A DNA stretch of 64,000 nt, taken from contig NZ_JASDDK010000001.1 in NCBI RefSeq assembly GCF_030407435.1, positions 1 through 64,000 of the forward strand, in the 5' to 3' direction. The stretch is from Winogradskyella bathintestinalis. GTDB taxonomy: Bacteria > Bacteroidota > Bacteroidia > Flavobacteriales > Flavobacteriaceae. The notes under the pieces are model-generated. The model worked only from the letters and a program-made list of their open reading frames with translations. It had not been told where the DNA came from and searched no databases. This document shows, piece by piece, positions 19,924 through 27,996 of this stretch (positions are counted from its first letter, which is position 1; each line of letters starts with the position of its first letter). Made by a program: the position numbers and the translations under genes.

Positions 19924-21255
19924 TTACCGTTTTTCAAATCGAAGCAAAGCATTTTTAGGTTTTAAGGATATTAATGGTGTTATTTCTATAGCCTCAAAAT
20001 TAGGATGCATTTTATAGTTAGAAACCAATTCTGAAATCGCAATAATCATTTCAAACATCGCAAAATTATTTCCAATACATTTTCTTGGACCTGCACCAAA
20101 TGGAAAATATTGCGATGAAAATTTCCGGCCGCCTTCATTAAACCGTTCTGGTATAAAACGGTTGGGTTGATCCCATAGTTTTGGGTGTCGATGGATTTCG
20201 TAAACCGAAAATAAAAGATTGGAACCGGCTTCGAAGTCCATGTCGTTAAACGTATCTGGATCTTTATTTACCCGGTCTATAAAATAAACAGGTGGATACA
20301 GTCGCATGGCTTCCTCAATCACCTGTTGGCAGATTTTGGATTTAGTGACCAAATCCATTAAATTTTCCGATTCTTGTTTTAATTCTGCACGTTCTTTAAA
20401 AATTTTTTCTTGCCATTCTGGATGCAATGCCAACAATTGTGTTGTAAAGGTTAAGGCATTCGAGGTCGTTTCGTGGCCAGCTGTAAACAGAATCAGAATT
20501 TCGTCAATAAGCTGCTCTTCTTCCATGGCATTGCCATCGTCATATTTGGCATCTAACAGCATATCTAATAAATCGTGTTCTTTAATAGCTGAAGCTCTTC
20601 GTTCGTTGACGATTCGTTTTAAGATTTGTCGCGCTTCTTGTGTGAGATCAATATACTTTTGAATTTCGCCACTAATATTAAACCACCAACCCAAATACGG
20701 TTGGCGCAACTCTTTAACCAACATTTTCTGAGCAGCCTCAGTAATATATTGAAGCCTATTAATATCATCTTGGTCAGCGGCACTACTGAACAACGATTTA
20801 ACCACTGTTTGAAAAGCTAAATCATTAAGAATAGGAAATACATCAATAACCTCATTTGGTGTTATTTTTTGGTATTCCGAAAGAATCGCATTTTTAATAC
20901 TTCCCAAAAGATTTTCTAATTGTTTTTTATGAAAAGCTGGTTGAATGAGTTTCCGTTGTTTTTTCCAATGCTCACCTTCAGAAGTCAACAAACCTTTGCC
21001 TACATACTTTACTAAATCTTCGGTTTGAATTTTTGATTTGGTATAATTTCGTTGATTTTTTTGAAGTACATATTCTGCAAACGCCGCATCTCGAACAAAA
21101 ATCACACTATTTCTTAATCCTATTTTTAATCTAAAAACGTCTCCTTGTTCCTCAAAATTTTGATGATGAAAGGGCAGCGGATTTTTTAAAATTTCTAAGG
21201 AATGCTTAATAAATCGGTTAAGTGGGACTGTAGGTATGTTTCTTTTTGAGTTCAA
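19924..21255 (-). CDS. Cytochrome P450
   Basis: A 443-residue soluble P450 monooxygenase without a membrane anchor. The oxygen-binding I-helix motif AGHETTSNAL (about 255-264), the K-helix ExxR in EEAMRLYPP (about 316-324), and the haem-thiolate signature FGAGPRKCIGN with the axial Cys near 389 are all present, so the enzyme looks intact. The sequence type (long-chain, CYP102/CYP4-like) suggests a fatty acid, terpenoid or alkane substrate, but this cannot be fixed from the sequence. No ferredoxin or reductase gene is adjacent. It lies 80 bp downstream of ruvB and 78 bp upstream of the HTCS gene on the same strand. Confidence 0.93.
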   Translation of the reverse strand: MNSKRNIPTVPLNRFIKHSLEILKNPLPFHHQNFEEQGDVFRLKIGLRNSVIFVRDAAFAEYVLQKNQRNYTKSKIQTEDLVKYVGKGLLTSEGEHWKKQRKLIQPAFHKKQLENLLGSIKNAILSEYQKITPNEVIDVFPILNDLAFQTVVKSLFSSAADQDDINRLQYITEAAQKMLVKELRQPYLGWWFNISGEIQKYIDLTQEARQILKRIVNERRASAIKEHDLLDMLLDAKYDDGNAMEEEQLIDEILILFTAGHETTSNALTFTTQLLALHPEWQEKIFKERAELKQESENLMDLVTKSKICQQVIEEAMRLYPPVYFIDRVNKDPDTFNDMDFEAGSNLLFSVYEIHRHPKLWDQPNRFIPERFNEGGRKFSSQYFPFGAGPRKCIGNNFAMFEMIIAISELVSNYKMHPNFEAIEITPLISLKPKNALLRFEKR

Positions 21256-21335
21256 AGCTTCAGGTTTTAATAGTCTTTAACAGCGTTTTTAATTCCTTCA
21301 TATTGCGATATCGAAAATTGAAGTTACCGTAATAT

Positions 21336-22358
21336 TTAGAATAACCCTCCTTGCGTAGGGCCTTTCATTTTGCCTAAATGTTTATACGCTTGTTCTGTAA
21401 CTTCCCTACCTCTAGGTGTTCGCATGATAAAACCTTGCTGAATAAGAAAGGGTTCATAAACTTCTTCTATGGTTTCAGTACTTTCACTTACAGCTGTGGC
21501 AATAGTGCTGATACCAACTGGTCCACCTTTAAATTTGTCAATAATTGTAATTAGGATTTTATTGTCCATTTCATCTAGTCCATAAGCATCTACATTAAGT
21601 GCTTTTAGCGCAAATTTAGCAATTTCAATATCTATTTTTCCATTCCCTTTTATTTGCGCAAAATCTCTTACCCGCCTTAATAATGCATTAGCAATACGAG
21701 GTGTGCCTCTACTTCTTCCGGCGATTTCAATGGCAGCTTCCATAGAAATAGGCATATTTAATATCGAAGCACTACGTTGCACAATTGAAGTTAACAATTC
21801 TGTTTTATAATATTGTAATCGGCTACTAATGCCAAAACGAGCACGCATTGGCGCTGTAAGTAAGCCAGATCTTGTGGTTGCACCAACTAGGGTAAAAGGA
21901 TTTAAATTGATTTGAACGGTTCTGGCATTGGGACCAGATTCAATCATAATATCAATCTTATAGTCTTCCATAGCAGAATATAAATACTCTTCTACAATTG
22001 GACTTAAACGATGGATTTCATCTATAAATAAAACATCTCTATCTTCAAGATTAGTTAATAGACCTGCTAAGTCACCTGGCTTATCTAAAACAGGTCCTGA
22101 AGTCACTTTAATACCAACATCTAATTCATTAGCCAATATATGTGCTAAAGTTGTTTTTCCTAATCCTGGAGGGCCGTGAAATAAAGTATGGTCTAAAGCT
22201 TCCTCTCTAAGATTTGCCGCTTGTACAAAAACCAATAAATTTTCTAATACTTGATCTTGACCTGTAAAGTCTTCAAAGGTTAAGGGTCTTAATTTCTTTT
22301 CGACATCTTGTTCTTCTGGCGTGAAGTTATCGTTGTATGGATTTAAGTTTTCATTCAT
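21336..22358 (-). CDS. ruvB: Holliday junction ATPase RuvB
   Basis: A 340-residue AAA+ motor that drives branch migration with RuvA. Visible motifs: N-terminal [19 protein letters not shown], Walker [12 protein letters not shown], Walker [12 protein letters not shown], sensor 1 [19 protein letters not shown] with the arginine finger, sensor 2 [17 protein letters not shown], and the C-terminal winged helix ending in [14 protein letters not shown]. Length matches the family (330-350). A -7-like element (TATATTTG, 22490-22483 on the minus strand) lies upstream; the leader contains a 7-bp hairpin at 22365-22382. Confidence 0.98.
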   Translation of the reverse strand: MNENLNPYNDNFTPEEQDVEKKLRPLTFEDFTGQDQVLENLLVFVQAANLREEALDHTLFHGPPGLGKTTLAHILANELDVGIKVTSGPVLDKPGDLAGLLTNLEDRDVLFIDEIHRLSPIVEEYLYSAMEDYKIDIMIESGPNARTVQINLNPFTLVGATTRSGLLTAPMRARFGISSRLQYYKTELLTSIVQRSASILNMPISMEAAIEIAGRSRGTPRIANALLRRVRDFAQIKGNGKIDIEIAKFALKALNVDAYGLDEMDNKILITIIDKFKGGPVGISTIATAVSESTETIEEVYEPFLIQQGFIMRTPRGREVTEQAYKHLGKMKGPTQGGLF

Positions 22359-22364
22359 ATTTAG

Positions 22365-22382
22365 TTCCTACGAAAGTGGGAA
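22365..22382. repeat. Small palindrome in the ruvB leader
   Basis: TTCCTAC and GTGGGAA form a 7-bp stem (one G-T pair) around the loop GAAA on the plus strand, TTTC on the minus strand. It lies 7 bp before the ruvB start codon. It resembles the short palindromes scattered in flavobacterial genomes, but I see only one clear copy here. Confidence 0.35.
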
Positions 22383-22493
22383 TCTTTTTTATTTTCCGTA
22401 AAACCGGATCTTTATATTATCGTTAAAAACCTGTAAAGTTTAAGTAACGTCACAGGCTTGGCGCATAGAATTTACCTTAAAGCAAATATAACG

Positions 22494-22535
22494 AAAAAGA
22501 CCTTTGGAAATTATAGGCTTTCCAAAGGTCTTTTT
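22494..22535 (-). terminator. Rho-independent terminator of the act-cox operon
   Basis: A perfect 17-bp stem (22494-22510 with 22519-22535) around an 8-nt loop. The arms begin and end in A/T runs, so in the minus direction the stem core GACCTTTGGAAA is followed by a T-tract. It lies 35 bp after the coxA stop codon, at the end of the eight-gene operon. Confidence 0.9.
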
Positions 22536-22569
22536 AAACTAATATTAGATACTCGCTTATGCGAATGAT

Positions 22570-24366
22570 TTAATGCTGTAATTCTTCCTCGCCTTCTTTC
22601 ATCGGTATATTCTGCGGCACAAAATCTTCTTCATAACCTGGCTTACTATAATCGTAAGACCAACGGTAAACGTGAGGTATGGCACCAGGCCAGTTACCAT
22701 GAATATGCTTAACAGGTGCTGTCCATTCTAATGTAGTAGATTTCCATGGATTTTGTTCAGATTTCTTACCAAAGAACATACTTGCAAAGAAGTTATATAA
22801 ATAGATAATTTGTGCTATACCTCCTATGATTGCAAAAATGGTAATTACCACATTGGCATTTGCTAAATCATCAAATAAAGGAAAATTAGAATTGGTATAA
22901 TAACGTCTTGGTAAACCTGCCATTCCTATAAAGTGCATTGGGAAAAATACACCGTACGCACAGATGGCCGTAATCCAAAAATGTAAATATCCTAAGTTCT
23001 TGTTCATCATTCTACCATACATTCTTGGATACCAATGATAAATACCCGCAAACATACCATATAGTGCAGAAATTCCCATTACTAAATGGAAGTGTGCAAT
23101 TACAAAATAAGTATCGTGAACGTTAATATCTAATGCGCTATCACCCAATATAATTCCTGTTAACCCACCTGTAATAAAAGTAGAAACAAAACCAATAGAG
23201 AAGAGCATAGCCGGATTCATTTGCAAGTTCCCTTTCCATAAGGTTGTAATCCAGTTAAAAGCTTTTACAGCCGACGGTATAGCAATCAATAGGGTTGTAA
23301 ATGTAAATACAGATCCTAAAAACGGATTCATACCCGAAATGAACATATGGTGTCCCCAAACAATAGTAGACAAGAATCCAATAGCTAATACAGATGCGAT
23401 CATAGCACGATATCCAAATATTGGTTTACGTGAGCTACTAGCCATAATTTCAGACACTAATCCCATGGCAGGTAAAATAACTATGTATACTTCAGGGTGT
23501 CCTAAGAACCAAAATAAATGCTCAAATAAAACTGGTGATCCTCCTTGGTAATGTAATACTTCACCTTGAATAAATATATCTGATAAAAAGAATGACGTTC
23601 CAAAACTTCTATCCATAATTAACAACAATGCCGCAGATAATAATACAGGAAATGATACTACCCCCAAGATAGCTGTAACAAAGAACGTCCAAATAGTTAA
23701 TGGCAATCTTGTCATTGACATTCCTTTAGTACGTAAATTAATTATAGTTACAATATAGTTTAATGAACCTAATAATGACGATGCTATGAATATAGCCATT
23801 GAGATTAGCCATAACGTCATACCTAATCCAGAACCACCTGATGCCATTGGCAATGCAGATAATGGAGGGTAGATAGTCCAACCTGCAGCTGCCGGTCCGG
23901 CTTCAACAAATAATGAACAAATCATTATAACACAAGACACAAAGAATAACCAATAAGACACCATATTTAAAAATCCAGATGCCATATCTCGCGCTCCAAT
24001 TTGCAACGGAATCAAGAGGTTACTAAATGTACCACTAAGACCAGCCGTTAGTACAAAGAATACCATGATAGTACCATGTATGGTAACTAATGCTAAATAA
24101 ATATCAGCATCCATGACGCCACCTGGCGCCCATTTTCCTAACAATGCCTCAAACAATACGTTTGGCTCTTCGGGCCAAGCAATTTGCATACGAAACATAA
24201 TAGACATTAAAACACCAATAACTCCCATTATTGTTCCTGTAACTAGATATTGCTTAGCGATCATTTTGTGATCTTGGCTAAAAATATACTTTGTTACAAA
24301 TGTTTCTTTATGATGATGTACGTCGTGGTCGTCGTCGTGACCGTGTGTATCTATAGTTGCTGACAT
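22570..24366 (-). CDS. coxA: Cytochrome c oxidase subunit I (aa3 type)
   Basis: A 598-residue haem-copper oxidase catalytic subunit with twelve or more membrane helices. It holds the low-spin haem a ligand in TIHGTIMVFF, the crosslinked His-Tyr pair of CuB in GHPEVYIVILP (near residue 290), two further CuB histidines in WGHHMFISG, and the haem a3/a ligands in VIAHFHLVMG. It reduces oxygen to water and pumps protons. The gene is last in the operon starting with actA, as in other Bacteroidota where alternative complex III and an aa3 oxidase form a supercomplex. The first 20 residues are rich in His (six) and Asp, which is not part of the conserved core. Subunits III and IV are not in the window. 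Confidence 0.97.
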   Translation of the reverse strand: MSATIDTHGHDDDHDVHHHKETFVTKYIFSQDHKMIAKQYLVTGTIMGVIGVLMSIMFRMQIAWPEEPNVLFEALLGKWAPGGVMDADIYLALVTIHGTIMVFFVLTAGLSGTFSNLLIPLQIGARDMASGFLNMVSYWLFFVSCVIMICSLFVEAGPAAAGWTIYPPLSALPMASGGSGLGMTLWLISMAIFIASSLLGSLNYIVTIINLRTKGMSMTRLPLTIWTFFVTAILGVVSFPVLLSAALLLIMDRSFGTSFFLSDIFIQGEVLHYQGGSPVLFEHLFWFLGHPEVYIVILPAMGLVSEIMASSSRKPIFGYRAMIASVLAIGFLSTIVWGHHMFISGMNPFLGSVFTFTTLLIAIPSAVKAFNWITTLWKGNLQMNPAMLFSIGFVSTFITGGLTGIILGDSALDINVHDTYFVIAHFHLVMGISALYGMFAGIYHWYPRMYGRMMNKNLGYLHFWITAICAYGVFFPMHFIGMAGLPRRYYTNSNFPLFDDLANANVVITIFAIIGGIAQIIYLYNFFASMFFGKKSEQNPWKSTTLEWTAPVKHIHGNWPGAIPHVYRWSYDYSKPGYEEDFVPQNIPMKEGEEELQH

Positions 24367-24398
24367 AATCTCTTTTATCTTTTCTTAAAAAAATTCTT

Positions 24399-25460
24399 TT
24401 AGTTTAATGAATTAGGGAAGGTTGTTTGCTCTTTCATCCATGCATCATACTCTTCTTGAGTTTCTACAATAATTTTCATCTGCATATTATAATGTGATGT
24501 ACCACAAATTTTATTACATAATAACAAGTAATCGAATTCATAGACTAACTCTTGCCCAGCTTCTTCTATCTCAGCTTTTCTTTCTTTTCTGAGCGCATTA
24601 ATGTTCTGAACTTTTTCGATTATATCTGGATTCTCACGCATTTCTGCAGTGGTTACGGTAGGTGTAAAAGCAAATTGTGTTACCATACCTGGAACCGTAT
24701 TCATTTGAGCTCTAAAGTGAGGCATAAAGGCAGAGTGCAATACATCTTGAGAACGCATTTTGAATACCACTGGCTGTCCTACAGGAAGATGTAGTTCTTT
24801 CACGATTACGTCATCTTTAGCGTTGGGGTCGTCCTCATCAATTCCTAATACATTGGCACGATCTATATCAATCAATCTTACATTGGCTTTACCTAACACA
24901 TTGTCATTACCACTATAGCGTGCCGTCCAATTAAATTGCTGAGCGTATAATTCTATAACCATAGGGTCTTCATCTTCATCGATATTCATAATATCATTCC
25001 ACGTGAATAAACCATATATAATTAAACCTGCTAATACAATTACAGGAATAATCGTCCAGATAAATTCTAAGGTATTGTTGTCAGCATAGAATAATGCTTT
25101 TTTACCTTTTTCTCCTCTGTACTTATAAGCAAAATAATGCAATATAAACTGCGTTAATGTTTGCACAATAAAAATAATGACCATGGATATAATCATTAAA
25201 TTATCTAATTCATCACCGTGTTCTGATGCCGAATTAGACATCAACGGTAAATCACCTAAATACCAAAAACTAAGAATTGTTATTACATAGATAAAAATTA
25301 AAAATCCTATCATTAAATAACCATTAATTTTGTTATCATGGTCGTCTGCAACTTGGGAATTATTTGTTGTGCCAACTTGAGCCAAATCAAATATCTTTAC
25401 CATTTGCCATATGGCAATAGCTGCAAAGAGTACAATTATAATCGTTAATAAAGCCGTCAT
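24399..25460 (-). CDS. coxB: Cytochrome c oxidase subunit II with binuclear CuA site
   Basis: A 353-residue electron-entry subunit of the oxidase. The CuA ligands are visible near the C-terminus as C-N-K-I-C-G-T-S-H-Y-N-M, preceded by a distal His in VLHSAFMPHF. Four hydrophobic segments are predicted (about 3-18, 46-68, 88-110, 132-150), two more than the classical two-helix hairpin; the last two are the canonical pair. There is no C-terminal cytochrome c domain (no CxxCH), so this is an aa3- and not a caa3-type subunit, and electrons must come from a separate cytochrome, probably the extra haem domain of ActA. It sits 24 bp after actF and 32 bp before coxA. Confidence 0.95.
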   Translation of the reverse strand: MTALLTIIIVLFAAIAIWQMVKIFDLAQVGTTNNSQVADDHDNKINGYLMIGFLIFIYVITILSFWYLGDLPLMSNSASEHGDELDNLMIISMVIIFIVQTLTQFILHYFAYKYRGEKGKKALFYADNNTLEFIWTIIPVIVLAGLIIYGLFTWNDIMNIDEDEDPMVIELYAQQFNWTARYSGNDNVLGKANVRLIDIDRANVLGIDEDDPNAKDDVIVKELHLPVGQPVVFKMRSQDVLHSAFMPHFRAQMNTVPGMVTQFAFTPTVTTAEMRENPDIIEKVQNINALRKERKAEIEEAGQELVYEFDYLLLCNKICGTSHYNMQMKIIVETQEEYDAWMKEQTTFPNSLN

Positions 25461-25484
25461 TATCGTTTCTTTTCTTATTTAAAA

Positions 25485-26864
25485 TTAATAATGGAAATTT
25501 TTACTTTCCTTAATAAATGGATTTCCTTTTGGTAATAATGGATATTTGCCAAGTGCAGTAAATACGATGAACAAAAATATGCCACCAAATAATAATATCG
25601 ATCCTATTTCAGGAATTCCGATAAACCATCTATCTCCTACTGTTGCAGGCATAATCATATTGAATATGTCAATATAGTGACCGCATAAAATTACTATACC
25701 AGCCATCATTACAAACCAATTAATACGTTTGTAATCGCTATTCATTAATAACAATAGCGGGAAAATAAAATTCATTACTATCATACCAAAGAATGGTAAG
25801 TTATAATCTTCAATACGCGTCACGAAATATGTAACTTCTTCCGGTATATTAGAATACCATATTAACATAAATTGAGAGAACCATAAGTAGGTCCAGAAAA
25901 TACTAAAACCGAACATAAATTTAGCTAAATCATGTATATGGCTATCATTAACATATTCTAGTAACCCTTTAGACTTTAAATATATTGCGATCATAGCAAT
26001 TGTGGTAACACCACATACAAGCATACCCGCTAATAGATACCATCCAAACAATGTACTAAACCAATGTGGATCTACACTCATAATCCAATCCCAAGACATC
26101 ATAGATTCTGTATAGATAAAGAATACTAAGAACGCTGCAGAAATTCTAAAGTTCTTTTTAAAATTTCTATTATCGTTAATATCTGCATTATCTTGTGCAA
26201 TTGAAAATTTTCGCGAGAAATATCGATAAGCAGACCACCCCGCCAAAAATATTAAACCTCTAATAAAAAAACCGGTTTTATTTAACCATCCAGATTTTCC
26301 AGCTACTAAGGCATCATAATTATCACTACCCTCTGTAGTCATGCCATCAGTTAACCAGATAAATAAATGACTATCTGCAATAAATGCAATTAATAACACT
26401 AGTATACCACCAGGCAATACATAGGAAGTTATACCTTCCATTACTCTAAAAAGTACTGGTGACCAACCTGATTGAGATGCGTACTGAACCGCGTAAAAAG
26501 CTAAAACTCCTAAAGCTATCATGAAGAAAAAGAAAGCAGCAATATATAATGCAGAATAAGGTCTGTTATGTATTTGATGTAATACATGCTCCTCGTGACT
26601 CATGCCATGTCCTTCTTCTGCATGTTCTGCACCATGTGCTTCTTCCCCAATATTGTCACTAACATGTGATTCTTCATGAACCTCTTCTGCATGTTCTTCA
26701 TTTGCATGAGTATCATGATGAGATTCATTTGCTAGTAGCTCTTTAACGTCCTCAACCGTTTCATATTGATGGGAATCAATAAAGCCATATCCCACTCCTA
26801 ATAGTCCTAAAACTATTAAAACTATAGCACCTATTCTTAATCGATTTGAAATTTTATATTCCAT
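25485..26864 (-). CDS. actF: Alternative complex III membrane subunit ActF
   Basis: A 459-residue polytopic membrane protein with about ten helices, homologous to ActC/NrfD-type quinol-binding subunits and at the ActF position of the cluster. In alternative complex III ActF packs in the membrane against ActC and is proposed to form part of a proton pathway. After the first helix (10-28), residues 46-99 form a periplasmic stretch with 13 histidines and many Glu/Asp; this reads like a metal-binding or buffering loop and is outside the conserved core. The rest, from residue 102, is compact and hydrophobic. It is 22 bp downstream of actE. Confidence 0.9.
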   Translation of the reverse strand: MEYKISNRLRIGAIVLIVLGLLGVGYGFIDSHQYETVEDVKELLANESHHDTHANEEHAEEVHEESHVSDNIGEEAHGAEHAEEGHGMSHEEHVLHQIHNRPYSALYIAAFFFFMIALGVLAFYAVQYASQSGWSPVLFRVMEGITSYVLPGGILVLLIAFIADSHLFIWLTDGMTTEGSDNYDALVAGKSGWLNKTGFFIRGLIFLAGWSAYRYFSRKFSIAQDNADINDNRNFKKNFRISAAFLVFFIYTESMMSWDWIMSVDPHWFSTLFGWYLLAGMLVCGVTTIAMIAIYLKSKGLLEYVNDSHIHDLAKFMFGFSIFWTYLWFSQFMLIWYSNIPEEVTYFVTRIEDYNLPFFGMIVMNFIFPLLLLMNSDYKRINWFVMMAGIVILCGHYIDIFNMIMPATVGDRWFIGIPEIGSILLFGGIFLFIVFTALGKYPLLPKGNPFIKESKNFHY

Positions 26865-26886
26865 TTATATAATCTTTATCTAAATC

Positions 26887-27447
26887 TTATTTTTCTAAAT
26901 CTGCCTTCAGTTTCTCAACGTAAGCAACTACTTGCCAACGCTCTTCTTCATTCAATTGGTTTGCATAAGAACCCATAGTGTTTTTACCATAATAAATTAC
27001 ATGATAAATACTACCCGTTGTGATTGCTCTACCAACATCTGAATAACTAGGAACACCTAAAATCTTTTCGCGTTGCACTAATTTACCTTTACCGTCTCCT
27101 TTAGATCCATGGCAAATACCACAATAAATGGCATATAATGGTCCACCTTTAGCATAATCAACTTGTGTGGAATCTAAAGGACTAGATAAATTAGCTTTAG
27201 CATATGCAAAGCCTTCGTTTGTATTTTCAATCTCAAATGGCATAAAATCACCTCTTGGAATAGACCCTTCAGCAGGTAACTGGGCTTCCACACCATTTCC
27301 AAATGCGTCAGATTCTTGATATGTTTCATAACCAACAGACTCATACATATTAGGCATGTACTGATAGTTACGGCTCGAAGTTTTTTGGCAAGACACAAAG
27401 CTTACCAAAAGTACTGTTATTACAATATATTTTGCGGCTGTCTTCAT
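26887..27447 (-). CDS. actE: Alternative complex III monohaem cytochrome c subunit ActE
   Basis: A lipoprotein cytochrome c of about 186 residues. I take the ATG at 27447, which follows the actD stop almost directly (TAATATG) and gives a clean lipoprotein signal, MKTAAKYIVITVLLVSFVSC; an upstream ATG at 27459 overlaps actD and adds four residues. The single haem motif CGICH lies near residue 110, followed by GSKGDGKG, with Met ligand candidates in NTMGSYANQL. In alternative complex III ActE is anchored by acylation at the periplasmic face and holds one c-type haem near ActA and ActB. Confidence 0.92.
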   Translation of the reverse strand: MKTAAKYIVITVLLVSFVSCQKTSSRNYQYMPNMYESVGYETYQESDAFGNGVEAQLPAEGSIPRGDFMPFEIENTNEGFAYAKANLSSPLDSTQVDYAKGGPLYAIYCGICHGSKGDGKGKLVQREKILGVPSYSDVGRAITTGSIYHVIYYGKNTMGSYANQLNEEERWQVVAYVEKLKADLEK

Positions 27448-27448
27448 A

Positions 27449-27988
27449 TTAATGTGCATCTTCTTCTTTATCTACAATATTTATTTCAGCAGCTCCAGTT
27501 CCCTTTAAAAGCGATAATAATGCATCTTCATTGTGGTGAATAGCAATCTCCATTAAGAAATGGTCATCTGTTGTTCTTGGATCTGGATTTTCTGCTTTTT
27601 TAAATGGCCACATTCTACTTCTCAAATAAAACGTAATAACCATTAAGTGAGCTGCAAAGAATACCGTAAGTTCAAACATAATAGGAACGAATGCTGGCAT
27701 ATTTTCTATATAACTGAAACTTGGTTTACCCCCAATATCTTGTGGCCAATCTTCAATCATTATAAAATTCATCATGGTAATTGCTACTGTTAAACCAACA
27801 CAACCATATAAAAATGCTGTAATTGCTAAACGTGTAGGTGCTAATCCCATTGCTTTGTCTAGTCCATGAACTGGAAAAGGAGTATATATTTCTTCAATAT
27901 GATGTCTCTCTGCCTTCACCTTTTTAACGGCCGACATTAAGATATCATCATCTGTATAAATAGCATGAATTACTTTCGAAGTTTCCAT
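27449..27988 (-). CDS. actD: Alternative complex III subunit ActD (DUF3341)
   Basis: A 179-residue protein of the DUF3341 family. It has a soluble N-terminal domain (HAIYTDDDILMSAVKKVKAE, IEEIYTPFPVHGLDKAMG) and two transmembrane helices (about 58-77 and 100-125). ActD is a structural subunit that binds the membrane arm of alternative complex III; it has no cofactor. It stands 8 bp after actC and its stop codon abuts the actE start, so the three genes are translationally linked. Confidence 0.92.
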   Translation of the reverse strand: METSKVIHAIYTDDDILMSAVKKVKAERHHIEEIYTPFPVHGLDKAMGLAPTRLAITAFLYGCVGLTVAITMMNFIMIEDWPQDIGGKPSFSYIENMPAFVPIMFELTVFFAAHLMVITFYLRSRMWPFKKAENPDPRTTDDHFLMEIAIHHNEDALLSLLKGTGAAEINIVDKEEDAH

Positions 27989-27996
27989 AGACTATA

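Noticed and set aside
27174..27398. A 74-codon minus-strand ORF inside actE
   Set aside because: It is an alternate frame of actE and has no start signal or homology that I recognise.
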